Assembly (NCBI GenBank): GCA_029851415.1
Contig: CM056744.1
Coordinates: 97,931,338 to 97,995,337 of the forward strand
Source: Eretmocerus hayati
Taxonomy: Eukaryota; Arthropoda; Insecta; Hymenoptera; Aphelinidae
DNA: 64,000 nucleotides
Reading direction: 5' to 3'
Below the pieces are notes generated by a model. It saw only the letters and a list, made by a program, of their open reading frames with translations. It ran no database searches and was not told where the DNA came from. Shown one piece after another: positions 35,461 through 48,984 of the stretch. Within the stretch, counting starts at the first letter, position 1. Each line of letters opens with the position of its first letter. The translations under genes and the position numbers were made by a program.

Positions 35461-38400
35461 ACGTTTAAATCAGATTCGATTTGGAGAGGAGACCAGACAA
35501 ATCACTGGTCTCATCTCTGAGTGATTTCCTACAACTTGTAGAAAAGCAAAAATCGATAAAGTGGAGTGTAGAAGAGAAAGCGTGTCGCAAAAAAACAACA
35601 CACATACACACACACAGACACAGACAAAGGGCCGGAGAGATGAGTCACTGGAGGGTTTTTGAGGATTCTAAGGGGAAAAGTGTTACTTACAATCGTTAGA
35701 TTTTGGCGAGAGGAATAAGATGGTTAAAGCACTTTTTTGATAAGATGAATTATGTTGAAGAAAATATTGAGTTGGATGGAAAAATTGATCAAAAATTTGC
35801 TGTGTCGAAAACAAAGCTTTCTCTTTAGAGAAAGCAAAAGCACAGGGCACTCGATCCACGCGTCCCGACTCGGGTTGCTCTATACCGTCGAGTAAAATGC
35901 AGAGTAAGTAGATGCTTCTGGCTTGGTATATGTTGAAGACTTGACCCGAGCATTGCATTCCAGCACGGTATCTATATTAGTGCCTGCATACCTGAATTTG
36001 GGATGTGTGCCGTACTGGAATTAAGGGGTTATAGAGTAGCTCTCACTGCAATGGAGCTACCTCAATTTGGAGGTGGTGTTCTACAGATACTCCGTTGTGC
36101 ATACTGTATTACGGATAGGTTATGTGAGAGTAGAGTGCTTGAAGAGGTTGCATGTACTCGAGGTATGATGCTACATGAGCTCTGCGCCTATTTGCTAACC
36201 TGATACTTTCGAGCATACTTGGAAGCGCTAAAGTGAGGTGAGCAGTCGAAAATCGATGGTATACCTACTCAGCTAGGGATAGAATGTAGAAGAATAATAG
36301 GCCGCTGTCAAGTTATTCTCGATTTAACCTATCCCTGATGAATTTCGGAAAAGCTGTTTCCATGTTAAAATAATCTCGTGAGAGCAGTGCGAGATGAAAT
36401 GAAATGAGAAAATTTAGACTCAGTCCTTTCGTTAACACGTTCTTTTACATGTTCTATTCTTTTGTGCTTTATTTCATAACCTTGCATGACATCTAGGCAA
36501 ACGATTTGATTGACTCGTGAAGAGCGAAGAATGGTACATCCCTTTTCAAAAAATTTACCCACGTAAGATCTGTGACCGCTCATATTTTCGGTAGGATAAA
36601 ATAAACTTGAGATGTCAGAAGAGTGATACAAAAATTTGACACTTCTTTCTCATAGACAAGACACAATATCATTCCACCCCATTAGCTACAAATTTCAGCT
36701 TCATTTGATACCAAAGTCGAAGAAACTCAATAAAAACTACACAGTTGTAAGAATTTCTCCACAAGGTTTTCAAGGTATCACGTCTGATGCCACACAAGAA
36801 TCCACAGCCACTTCAATGATTTGAAAAATTTCCGAATGATTTGCGATCAGCGAGAAACGCTTTGGATACAGACGCTAAGTTGATCACAGTGAATACACTA
36901 TGAAAAAATATTTGCATCTTATATGCACGTCAGCAAAAAGTCAAGTAAAGATTTGAAACAATAAAATTCTGACCAATCTAGCTCCATGTACGAAAAATTT
37001 ATGCTAAACTGTGTCATGTAAAAGATCATACAATTACCAATCGTTTGATACATGAACATTGAAGAAACACAATTTTGTTTGTATTCGAAAATGTCGTAAA
37101 AATTTCTTGATGACCAAACCGAATTTCGTATAATTCTATCAAAACTTTTCCATAACTCATATATCTATTTCATCAAATGTATCATGAAACAAAATTACAT
37201 CATCACCCGAATCTCACATGATGAAATCTTCCTGCATCCTAGATAATTCAACATGAAATATCCCAATTACTGCAACTTCATTTGAAGTACGTAAAAAAGT
37301 ATACCGTCAAATTTGGTAATTTTGGTACGATTTCGGTATTTTTTATTCTGTTTGGCTCGGCATTTCAACATACATCGATAAAACCCACCTGAATCAGTGT
37401 TTAATCCAAAGCTTACAGTCCCAGCTTTCGATTGACGGTCTACAAAGTTCAATTTGATATGTCTAAGCAAGAGCTGCTAGCAGTTTTGTATAAGTGTAAC
37501 AAAGTTAGACCCCAACCGAGTAACTTTGGTACACTTTTCAACCGTTCAGAAAACTTGCTCTGAGTTGTTTGAAAATTTTAAAACCTCATATACCAACACT
37601 CGACTCAAGAGTCAAGATAAGATGAAAAGAAGCTGTCATAGGAAGGTGTTCTGAAGTTATCCTATCCTCATGCTTCTTACCTAGAGAGGGTTAACTTTGG
37701 TACGATTTTTCATGGATTTTTCTCCGGTTTTTCATTCGTTAAAATTCCAAATGCTGTAAACACGCCGATGTGACGTTGGTTTCTTCAATATGGTGATATA
37801 TGTGATGGAATTATAGCATTATTCATCCGTAGATCGTTTCGGAACAGTTCTTGCCAGGTACACTAACTTGACCACTCGCGCGTATCGCTGCTAAATCAGC
37901 CTTTTCGGAAAAAGCTTAAGGTTAGTCCGGAGTCCCCGCAAAACCGCAACCAGACACGCACCGTCGTACTTTCAGGTTGCAGCTGCATCCAATGATTCTG
38001 CAAGCGGTATTATAGTTTATACGCTTCTATTGGTACTAAATGTGTTACTCAGATACTAGGCCTCCTGTAAAATCATATAACACGATACCATGCAAAGTTT
38101 CATGGCATTTCGTTTATTAGGAATCGATAAAAGCTTGAGGGCAATTTTTTGGTGGGACAGAGCGCGTCCGCGACTATTCTGATCTATTCCTCAATAACAA
38201 AACAGTTTTAGCCAATATCAGATACTAGCCCACCTGTGGATTGGAATTTCCTGTCGAATGAGCCCTCTCACGCCCGAAAATTCTGAATCTAGCTTGCAAA
38301 AAACTTGAACTAGTGTGAGCATCACGCAGTATAACTTGCTCAGCGAGCCAAAGAATTACGATTTTCTGGAGGTATAGAATGAATCCCCGGGTGTGGAACA

Positions 38401-40382
38401 ACTCATTCGATGGGAAATATCATGGTGTTTCAGTTGCCATATCTCGTTTGGGTGGGAAATGTGAGGTTGAAATACTATGAGGCAAAAAAGTGGTTCATAA
38501 TCTCCCATCGCACATGTAGTACGATCAAAGCGCCATCTATCAGGCAAAATATTCGGATTCACTACGGACTAGCCTTAAATGAACGACTACAATCATCCAC
38601 GCGGGATCTACGGTGGCTCAACACATTGTTTATGTGTGTGCCAAGAAGGGAGGATAGGTTTCAGAGCGATAGAATTATTTACCTTGCCAAACGCAGATCT
38701 GAAAGTCAATTTTCAGGGTTGTACCAAAATTTCACCCACTGTACCAAAGATACCCAATTTCACAGTAGATAAAAATATGACTGAACACCTTATACACAGA
38801 TTCCCTTCATTGATACCTTGTGCCATATAATTATCAGTCCATATTATATATTTTAAAAATTTTCATGTGATGTATCCAAGCACCAAGTTTTCCCCCACAA
38901 TATCTCATGTACGAAGTCCAGACGCCAGACGGTAGACCTACAACAAAGCATCATCGCGCAAGTTCAATCAAGCGATAAAAGGCCTCGATGAGAGCCATCT
39001 GAATAATGGTCATACGGCTCACCAGACACACTATCCAGTGAAGTACTCTAAGCCCTAAAATCTGATATGTACCTACAAGCCAGTGCCAGCACTAGATTAG
39101 GGGTATTAAGACGCTCAGCCTATCTTAGCCCCTTCCTTTACCCACATCTACACACAATCCAACAGAATCTTCACAGCTCACAGTGTATTATTACAGTATC
39201 TTCTAAACATGTGTGGGTGGATATATTAGACAAGAGAACCGTTGAAGAATTATATCACTGTAAAAAAAGGCTCAACGATTGTACATCCTTCACACGTCTT
39301 TCGGTATCAAGAGGCGCGTCGTTCGACTTATAGAACGGCCATATGGGCATCAATGCATACACGCGACCAGAGCTGATTATTGAGTTGCAGTATTAATACT
39401 GGATGAGTTTTGGGGTTATGGGTAATGGTAGTACATACATAGGGTGAATAGGGTAGCCACGTGGCGCAATAAGTTGCTCTCGAGGGTGGTAAAGATGAGT
39501 GTCTCTGGGGAGCCAGCGTCGCCTATACGGCCTCGACGGAAGAGCGTCATCTTGATCCAATGAAGAGCGGACAAGCGTGAAAAGTCAGAGCCCCTCCTAC
39601 TTTCAGAAGCAGAATATACCAAGTTGAGGTTATTGATGCGAACTAGAAGATATGAGCGGTTGTTGATTCCAGGGATTGATTTTGGTTGAGGCGTGGTGGT
39701 ACTCTATGATTTTTTGTGGTTGTTACCGTGTTTACAGTTGGCTGACCTGATCAAGTTAAATTTGCTGTCAGTTGTGAAGGGGAGAGTGGATATGGCTCTG
39801 GAATTTGATTGTAGGAGTTGACGTGTGAATCTGAATGTAATCGTTGCAGAAAATGTCGGAACTTCTTGAAAGTTTTGAAATAATAAGGTGCTTATGATAA
39901 AACCCAATGAAAAAAATGTTCAGTCAGGCTAGTTACACGATGAAAAATTGTCGAGTTCGATCATAGAATCTCTCGAGTATTCTAAAAATTACAAATCCAA
40001 TTATTAGAATTTCTCAGTAGAATTTTGGGAATCCTCGCGAGAACTTGTGTTTTCAATATGGGGCTGTGATAAACCTCGTAGCATGATTTCCGGATATTTT
40101 TTATCATCCTCCCTCGGATATAAAGTTACTAGTGAAGATTTCATGGTACGATCTGGTACTCTATGGAGTTATATCAAAAGTCTTAAAAATATCGTGAAAT
40201 TCACTGAACTGTTGGGCTTATACCATCTTCATACTCTTCAAAACAAAGAAACATTGTTATATGAAAATGTAAAATAAATCATCAGAAATCTTTTCTAGGT
40301 ATTATATGTGACAGTTAACCACTGAAACAAGTCAGTTAAAAAATTTATATGATGTGACGAGTAACCCCTTCAACCTCGCAAC
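35461..40382. other. Gene-free AT-rich stretch
   Basis: No supported gene is present. TTTGGTAC recurs several times (about 37330, 37530, 37700). Palindromic snippets occur near 35950-36020 (GTGCCTGCATACC, CCGTACTGGAAT). Nothing else stands out. Confidence 0.45.
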
Positions 40383-40590
40383 TGATTGGGCTTCAACGCG
40401 CTCGCACAGATCTGTGCGGGTCAAAAGGTTTAGTCAAACTTCGTCAGAGAGCTAAAACCCGAACTGCCGCACCGCAGATCCAAGCCAACCTTAATGAGTC
40501 GTGGATCATGACGATGTTATCAGTCCGCCTTGCAAACCGGACTCATTCGTTCCTCCGAGGGACGAATAAGTTCAGTTCCAGATCTGGAGA
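40383..40590. other. GC-richer segment with several hairpins
   Basis: Within 210 bases there are three strong hairpins. They are the perfect palindrome CGCACAGATCTGTGCG (40403-40418); AGTCCG paired with CGGACT (40522-40527 and 40538-40543); and ATTCGTTCCT, loop CCG, AGGGACGAAT (40545-40567, one G-T pair). GGTTTAG (40428) can pair with CTAAAACC (40452). I do not recognise a known RNA family. The density of stems next to AT-rich DNA makes it a candidate structured RNA or SINE. Confidence 0.4.
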
Positions 40591-42839
40591 TGATTCACAG
40601 CTCCACCAGCAGGCATATCTTTTTCATCCTTAGGAGCTTTTGGAATGGTGAGTATGTAGTATTCTTACGCCATGAGTAGTTTGATGGCTGATGACTGCTG
40701 AAATACAGTAGCCGGTCAAAAAATGTCCGTTCGCGTCATGTTGTCGTCCGGAATCGGATACTTTGGAGCGGCAGAATTCGTCATGGTTTCTGAATACCGA
40801 ATTGTTCTACACTTATAGGAGCAATAGAGGCGAGAATACGGGTCTCGTTCATCCCGAGCATCGGCTAGTTCTGCGTTTTTAACCACCCGGGAAGAGAACT
40901 CTCGTGAGTATAGAATCGCCGTTATATATTTCTGTTCTAACTTCTAACACTTGCCTGTATCCCCGTACCTATGGCTAGACCACACTTTGTACACGCATAC
41001 TCACACAAAAATCACAAATTCATCAATTCCATTCGTGTACACATCTGTTCTCTTTATTTTACAGATTCTACTTCTGCACAAGATGCAAATGAACGGTGAC
41101 GTTATATTTTGAAGATAAATTCGGCATTTTCGATCATTCAAGGACTTGAATTTCACCTTTTGCTCACTCCTAGAAATCCTTCGGTCACATGGAGAACTTC
41201 AAATTATCCGAGGGTAGGACAAAAGTTTCCAGCGTTAATTATCAACTGAACTTTCTTACTCGTATCGTTCAAGATGCGATTGATAATTTCTGATTCACAA
41301 ACAAGTAGACCCAAATTCGTTCAGTAAACACTCTTTACAACAATCACTCAACTAGTTAAAATCTGAAACATCTTCAAAATCATATCGTCACAGCCTTGTC
41401 ACACATTAGCTCAGAAGTTGACCAAATCACCACAAATTCACATCTCATTTTCTCAAATCCACGAGCTTTCAAAGCTCCTCATTACAGACAAATACATTAA
41501 ATAGGACTCTTTTACCTACTCAAATTCAACTCATTCTTCAAGATCATGATCATCATCTTTGCAATACCGGCAACACTAGTTCCATCAATTTCCTATCTCG
41601 GAGAACAATTTTCCACAATCAATGATAAAATTTCACCATACCACCTCCTCCCATTACCCACTAACACAATCCAAATAGCCTCAAAAATTCTACCCCCTCC
41701 TCTCCCTCTCGACAATTCTAAAATCATCACCAAGCATATTTGAACAATATGTTCAACGAAGCATATGCGTCAGAGCGCGGGAAATTTCAAATTGAAAGCT
41801 CGAGGAGAAGCATCTGTGGATGGATTGTACATTACATATGCGGAGAACGGCTTTTGTTGGGAAGCAAGCTTCCACCAAGCGAGGTCGCGTGCAGCTTTAC
41901 TATATTTTGAGTAGAGAAAATGCATACGGAGGGAGGATTATACGGGAGAGCGAGTACTTTGGTGCGGCTCGACCCACATACTGACTCGCTTCTCTCTCCG
42001 CGCTAATCGCCACGCAAGTGGGACTGTGTATAACTATAGAAGGGTAGAGGAAACGCGGAGAACTTGCGGTGGTGCCCCTTGTGACTTTCTCTTACCTCTG
42101 GGGCCATGAAGGTGAATATACATGATGGAGAGAGCAAGAGAGAGAAAAATGTAGAATTTTGTGAGCCAAGTGTGGCAGAAATTTGTATATAGAGATGCAT
42201 CATGCGACACACTTGACTTTTTTTGGAAAACTCATTAGAATTGGGAGCTGTGGACGTGTATAGGAAAGTTGGCTTAAAATCCATGCTCGGTTCCAGATTC
42301 ATTATTAATAAAAATTTCAGATGGGTTTGACTGATTTTTTTATACATTATATTATTCATAGGTTAAACTTGCAGCATATTTGATAAGCGTTGATCACTCA
42401 GGCCAACGAAAAAGTACCCTTTCTCAGACCGGACATATTGTACCTTCATAGAATCATGCGCTGAATCGGATAGTATATCATTAACCTATGCAATAGCATA
42501 GGGAGTTTTCTCAGATAACATGGAAATTGTTATCCGAGACGGAGCCGAGGGTAAAAACCAGATGATTTGAGGAGTTTCCATGCTACTACCATGGTCTGTA
42601 TACTATTTTTCCGTGCAACGACGGAACCTCCAGCAACAATTTTTTCATACCGGCAGCGGAAGTCCGCTCCCGGTGTAGGATCACGGAAGAAATGGAGTCA
42701 ATTTTCTCCGCACGGACCCCAACTTTCGAGAATTTTGAAGATATTAGATATCCTCTTTTCGACTTCAAATTTATTGAGGAGAGGTAATTTACGTACGAGT
42801 TAAAACTTATCAGAATCTTTAAGCAGGATGGTGATCTTA
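40591..42839. other. Gene-free stretch with a CpG/GA patch
   Basis: No supported gene is present. At 41880-42010 there is GAGCGAGTACTTTGGTGCGG, CTCTCTCCGCGC and similar CpG-rich sequence, like other patches in the right half of the window. Confidence 0.45.
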
Positions 42840-44395
42840 ACCCAGTACTCATGACGACACTCGTGATTGAGAGCTCCAGATGGTACACCTGATCGAGAAC
42901 TCAAAGTGGCACTCGTAGTTAAGAACTTTGAATAGAATAAGTAATCGGAAACTCAGTGTGACATTTGTAATTGAGAGCTCAGGGAAATGATCCTGATCCA
43001 GTGTTTAACGCGATCACGTGGCCCTAGAGTTTTTCGGACATGAGTGCCACTTTAAGTTATCGATCGTGAGGACCGCTGAGTTCTCGATCACGAATACTAC
43101 ATTGAGCCCTGGATCGCGAGTGTCACAATGAGTTCTCGACCGCGAGTGCCACTTTGAGCTCTCCATCAAAAGTGCCACGTTGAGTTCTCGATCACGTATC
43201 CAACTGAGATCTCGATCACGAGTGCCACCAAGTTCTCAATCTCAAGTGCCAATTCGATGACTCCATCACGAGTGCCACTCCGAGTTATTGATCTAGAGTG
43301 CCACATTGATTTCTCGATCACGAGTGCCACATTGAGTTCTCGATCCCAAGTGCCAATCCGACTACTCAATCACAAGTGCTTCTCTAAGTTATCGATCACG
43401 AGTGCTACTTCAAGCTCTACATCAAGAGTGCTTTATTGGGTTCTTGGTCACGAGTCCACCTGAGTACTCGATGACTAGTGCCACTGAGTTCTCAATTTCA
43501 AGTGCCAATTCGATGACTCGATCACGAGTGCCACAGTGATTTCTCGACCACGAGTGCCACATTCTCGACCACTATTGCCACTTTGAGCTTTCGATCACGA
43601 GTGCTACTCTGCGTTTTCGATCACGAGTGCGACTCGGTTCTTGATCTTGATTGCCACTTTGAGTTCTCGATCACGAATACCACATTGAGTTCTCGACTGA
43701 TAGCGCCTTCTTAACTTTTCTTTCAGGAGTGGTACATTCAGTTCTCAATCACGAGTGCCAATTCGACTGCTCAATCACGTGTGCTTCTCTGAGTTATCGA
43801 TCACGAGTGTTACTTAGAGTTCTTGATCACGAGTGCCACTTCAAGCTCTACATCAAGAGGTACATCAAGAGCTCTACATCAAAAGGTGTGCTTCATTGGG
43901 TTCTTGGTTGCGAGTCCAACTGAGTACTCGATGACTAGTGCCACTGAGTTCTCAATCTCAAGTGCCAATTCGATGACTCGATCACGAGTGCTACTCTGAG
44001 TTTTCGACCATGAGTGCCACTTTGAGCTTTCGATCACGAGTGCTACTCGGTTCTCGATTTTGATTGCCTTTTTTGAGTTCTCGATCACGAATCCCACATT
44101 GAGTTCTCGACTGATAGCCGCCTTTTCAACTTCTCTATCAGGAGTGCTACATTCAGTTCTCAATTACGAGTGCCAATTCGACCACTCAATCACGTGTGCT
44201 TCTCTGAGTTATCGATCACGAGTACCATATTGAGTTCTTGATCACGGGTACCACATTGAGTTCTCGATCACGAGTACCTCATTGAGTTCTCGATCACGAG
44301 TGCTACGGAGTTCCTATCACGAGTGCCACATTGAGTTCTCGACCACTATTGCCATTTTGAGCTTTCGATCACGAGTGCTACTCGGTTCGCTAAAA
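42840..44395. repeat. 26-bp minisatellite with an orientation switch
   Basis: From about 43025 to 44395 units near TTCTCGATCACGAGTGCCAC plus ATTGAG recur every 26 bases (some 22-25). From about 42850 to 42990 the units read in the opposite direction (ACTCGTGATTGAGAGCTC, GATCGAGAACTCAAAGTGG). The core TCGATCACGA is nearly self-complementary. No coding sequence is supported. Confidence 0.85.
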
Positions 44396-46818
44396 TTCAT
44401 TCCTTTCCCTCAATGTTCTCTCATGATATTCACTCAACCATTGTCAAAAGACCGCTAAATCGAGATCTACAAGGTATTGACAGACACTCACTCTCTTCTC
44501 ACAACAAGATTGAGGAACGACTGCTCTCAAATATTGCTTCATCCACGTCATTTGACAGAATTGCTTTTACACTAGAATGGTCCAGCTTATTCTATCAATA
44601 AGACTCAATCGTGGACTTATTATTTTTTCTGTATGATTGGTACATTTGGAGCCTTCCTCTCCTCTCTATCCAATTAGTGTGCTTATTTCATCCTAAACTC
44701 ATCACACGAGGTGACCCACCGGATCCGGTCACGTTCATGGAAAATCTACTGCGAATATGTGATTCCACGAGTACCGAAGCATTTTTCTTATGGGAATATT
44801 CAGATATGAGATCATTTTTTTCAGATAAGTGAAACCCGCAAATACGGCGTCCGCGAACACGAAGGGTCACATGTGGATGAATTGGAAATGAGTGCAACTA
44901 CTCAATATTTTCTAACAATAGAAGTATTCTAGTATTCTTCTCGAAGGGTATCTTCCACATGGTATTGCATGGGATAGGTAATCCATATATCAATGAAGAT
45001 CACTAAATGAGTATTACCACGATATTGGAAAGAGGCAACCCTCGAGTCTCGCTCGATAAGGAAGCGAGACGATAACGAAACTATAGTCAAATTCTGAAAT
45101 TTCTTCGAGGCCGAGATCAATTTCTTGCCTCATCTCACTTTGTGGCATCCCTATGAATACCACGTGAATAAGCAACCCAGCGTGGTTTCTTTCCTACGTG
45201 TGGCATTTACGGTCTCTCTTCGTGGATTTTTGAGGAGGTGAATTCACGGGAACACTCGCCGGATATAAGTTCTGAACGAATCTGGAAGAATTCCTCGTCC
45301 GTGGAATGCTCTACATAACCAAACCAGACAATTTGTGTCCGGTTTGACTTTGAAGAACATCTCTCAATAATTGTAACCTCATCCTCATCTCTTCAGAATT
45401 AAAACCCACTCTCAAGATTTTGAGTTGCAGCTAAAAGTTGAAGAGGATTCCCCATATTTGTTCAAAATTCATGACCGGTGAGTGTTCATCTCTTTGATGA
45501 AACTTTAGATTGATAATCCTTTAAAAAAGAGTGGTTTCATGAACATTTCGAACAGGTGCCCATCGAAAGATTTTAAGGCCTGCGATGCGTCAGCCGGACA
45601 ATTCCCATGAAATTTTCAGAACCACCTGATGGTTACCAGTATAATTGGGTTTGCTGGTAACCGTTAGGAGACTCGACATGGATATAATGATTCATGGACA
45701 GAGTGTGAAAGATCCAGAAGAACCGAATCAGCGTGATGTTTCCGAACCTTTTCTTAGCAATTTCTTGCGGTAACTCTCTAATTGTTTCAGTCAACCTCAA
45801 CTAGTCGGAATCTTCTCCAAAAAAAAACAATCATTGTCAATTTTAACAACCACATATCTAATCTGGGACATTTGTTAGACCTAAGCTGTTTTGGAATCTA
45901 GAAATGAAGAATTTTTGCACATTGACAAAGAGAATAAACGTTGTTAAATGTCAGTACATGATGAGTTTGAGGAGTAACCATTTAAATGATCTCCATTCTT
46001 CATCGTTCTAACTTTCAAAGAGTAATGGAAACAAATCGCTCGAAAAACTGCTCAGTGAGGTCAACGCTACCTCTCCACTCAAAATAACTAATTCTAACCT
46101 CACCACCTCACTCACTATGATCCGAATCGTCCTTGGTACTCGCATTGATATTCTACATCAGCACGATCGAGTCTCTACCACGTCGATAAATCAAGCTCTC
46201 TTCGCTCCACGCTACTTTTTCCTTTCTATCCTCTATACCTCCCACAATTTCAACCCACACCATTGAGCCTCATCGCTCAACGCCACCGCACGTATCCGTC
46301 TGATCGAACACACTCATCGCTATACATAGTAAGTGAGTGTAAGTGAGACTCTAAAAACGTTCGGTCTTGGTACATGATGTCTCTTCGCTGTGTCTTTCAG
46401 CCAATGTTGCAGTCTGCACCACCACCACCATCAGACCAAAAAGAAAAGAGTTGGACGAGCTAAAGCCTCCGGGGAACCACAAGCGTATATAACGACCAGT
46501 AGAAATATGTAGTAGTAGTAAGAGAGGGTGTGCAGGCAGGCAGGCAGGCAGGCGTCAGAGAAAATCCCTCGGGGGCATGGAATTGGCGCGAGCGAGCGCT
46601 GGGTGCGAGATACGCGCGCTTAGACTTTCAAATGCTGGACTTTGCGCGCTCTCTCATGCATGCCGCCGTCACCACCCTCTCCTCACCACCCACACACATA
46701 CACACACACATAGCTAACGTGGTCACATCAGCCTTCGCACGCGTTTGGTGCCCCCCCCCCCCACCTCCCTGGCTCATTTGCATTTTACTCTCGACGCGTC
46801 CTGCCCGAGATGTGTCCA
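44396..46818. other. Gene-free stretch ending in a CpG-rich patch
   Basis: No supported gene is present. The last 300 bases (about 46520-46810) include GCAGGCAGGCAGGCAGG, CpG-rich GGCGCGAGCGAGCGC and a run of 12 C at 46751-46762, then an element end at 46819. The patch could be a promoter or 5' exon. Confidence 0.45.
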
Positions 46819-47746
46819 TATATGGGTATTATCGCGATAACTTACCCGTAACGTGTTATGACCTTTCATTTCGACAAGCAAGCTCCGAATCACTCCGTTC
46901 AAATTTTCCTATACGTATTTATATTGAATTGCACTTGGATTAAATTTCCAGATCAATCCGTTCACTCCTCTTTTTTATTTTTAAAGATTAAGGGTCGAAA
47001 TGTCAGTTTCGTGCATTGTTACATTTGGAGATCGACGTATACCTCCAGCGCCAGCGTCGGAGTAAGAATCGCTAAGACTATGCTCAAATTTTTTCCTCAA
47101 AGTTGAATTTTAAACCAACCATTTTTCATGGGTTTTATGTCCAGAATTTGTTGTTTAATCCCCAAGCCATGTTTCTCAATCTTGTTATGGGATTTTCACT
47201 AAAAATGAGAAATTTTTTTAGAGTGCTCACAGCGTATGCTAAATTCACTCTGTATCACTTTGTAGTGTACAACATTTCAAGGAAAGATGTCAAATAATCA
47301 AATCCCAGCACGAGAAAAGGCCCTCTTTCAAAGATTCGTAGCCAAAAATTGACCATGTAAATAACTTTATCAGTTCCGTGCATATCATGTTACCCCACTA
47401 AAAGTCAATTTATCTGTGCGCAAAGATTTTTTTCGATTAGTGCATGGTGGGTATGAGTGAAATCTGCAAGGAAAAGTTTCTACGTCGGACCTATGATTTT
47501 TGCAAGCGATTTTAAGGCAAAACGTCAGTTCCGTGCACTACTTTTCCTATGCCTTATACATGTGAAAATCACATCGATACCGTTCTAAAACGCTCCAAAA
47601 ACTTTCTGCATACGATTTATAACATATTATTGCTCAATATGTGAAAAGGAATGAAAAAAAGTCGACTCAGACACGCGCAGACTCAATATTCGAGTTCTGA
47701 ATTTTTGAACACGAAATATGTAAGTTATCGCGATAACACCCATATA
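46819..47746. mobile_element. Element with 27-bp ATCGCGAT inverted ends
   Basis: The left end TATATGGGTATTATCGCGAT plus AACTTAC (46819-46845) is mirrored with one mismatch at 47720-47746 (GTAAGTTATCGCGATAAC plus ACCCATATA). If the outer TA is a target duplication, a Tc1/mariner-type insertion is possible. The interior is AT-rich with no transposase. A relative without a clear right end lies at 52314-53005, and a lone right end lies at 58018-58036. Confidence 0.65.
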
Positions 47747-48026
47747 AATGTGTGTGTGAACTGTGGTGGATAGACTTCACGCTTGGAGGGCCTTTTTTAT
47801 TTTACGCTTCAGAATACTGGAGCTCGAGGGTATGTTATATGTGGGGGTTGGTGGTGGCGATGGGGCGAGCCAAAATCGAATGACCCGCAAGCGATAACCG
47901 CGCTCGAGCGAAACGCGTTGGGATCTCTCGTCGCCACACGCCGCATTGGCGCGTTTTACTCGCTTTATCGTATCGGATGGTATAGGTCGTTTTATCATTG
48001 ATGCACTGGCTGCATTTTCGATATAT

Positions 48027-48057
<31 letters not shown>

Positions 48058-48984
48058 CGTGTGCGCATGCAGGTGACGTAATGGGGCGAACGGAGGTTCT
48101 TTTGTGAGAGCATGATGATTTGGGCGTATTTGTAATTTATGGCGCGCTGATTATTGATGCGCGGAATAATAGGAGTCATCGATTTTCTATGCCGATGAAG
48201 GATATTCTGATTAGATTTCTTCTTTCTCATTTAAATTTGCGAAGGATAATCAAAAAGATCATTCACCAGCACTCTGCTCAAACCTTTTTGAATGTGTTGA
48301 GATTTGCATGATCATCGAGAGTGAGCTACATAAAATGAAAAAAATTGCAACGGTGGAAAATATTTCTGTCTGTGCCAAACGGTGTGATTTAGTGAGGATG
48401 AATGACTTTTTTGACTGATAGAACTGCCTCAATTTTACTGTGAGTGATTGCTATTTTATCGGTGATGAGATAACATTGTCGAATCAGTGGACTATCGAAT
48501 TCAATTATCAAGAGATTTTTGGGTTAAACTATATTTGCGAAGATAATTTTACGGATCGCGTAAAGTGATTAATAGGCGGTGGTGATACCGTAGACATGAG
48601 GTCAATTTGAAACCTGGCAACGAAAAAAAACACATCATGGAATAACAATCGATAATAATGCTGGCTATTTTCCCATTTTGTCCTAAAAAATTTGGCTTCA
48701 TGATTTCAGTACTTGAGAACAAAGTTGGAAAAAACTGATAGCCTTCATATTTATGTTTATTGCTCGGAGTAACCAAAGTAATTACGATCGAGGAAGTACA
48801 CGTATCCAAGAGGAAATTTTCCTAAAAATCTGCTGTATACTTATGCCACTGATTTGCATTCCACCGCGCGTTACTGCCCAATAGTAGCCAGAAACAAATT
48901 CATCTTCTGAAGTGACAGCAAGAATCATTCGACGTCACTATAGGACGAGCTTCTATTCTTATGCTTTGCACCAATCCAAACTCA
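47747..48984. other. CpG-rich patch, TG/CG run and spacer
   Basis: CpG-rich DNA at 47870-47960 is followed by alternating (TG)n-(CG)n at about 48020-48070, a sequence type able to adopt Z-DNA. The rest is AT-rich, with no supported gene. Confidence 0.5.

Noticed and set aside
42840..44395. CRISPR-like look of the 26-bp array
   Set aside because: Repeats are adjacent and variable, without unique spacers, in an animal genome. It is a minisatellite.
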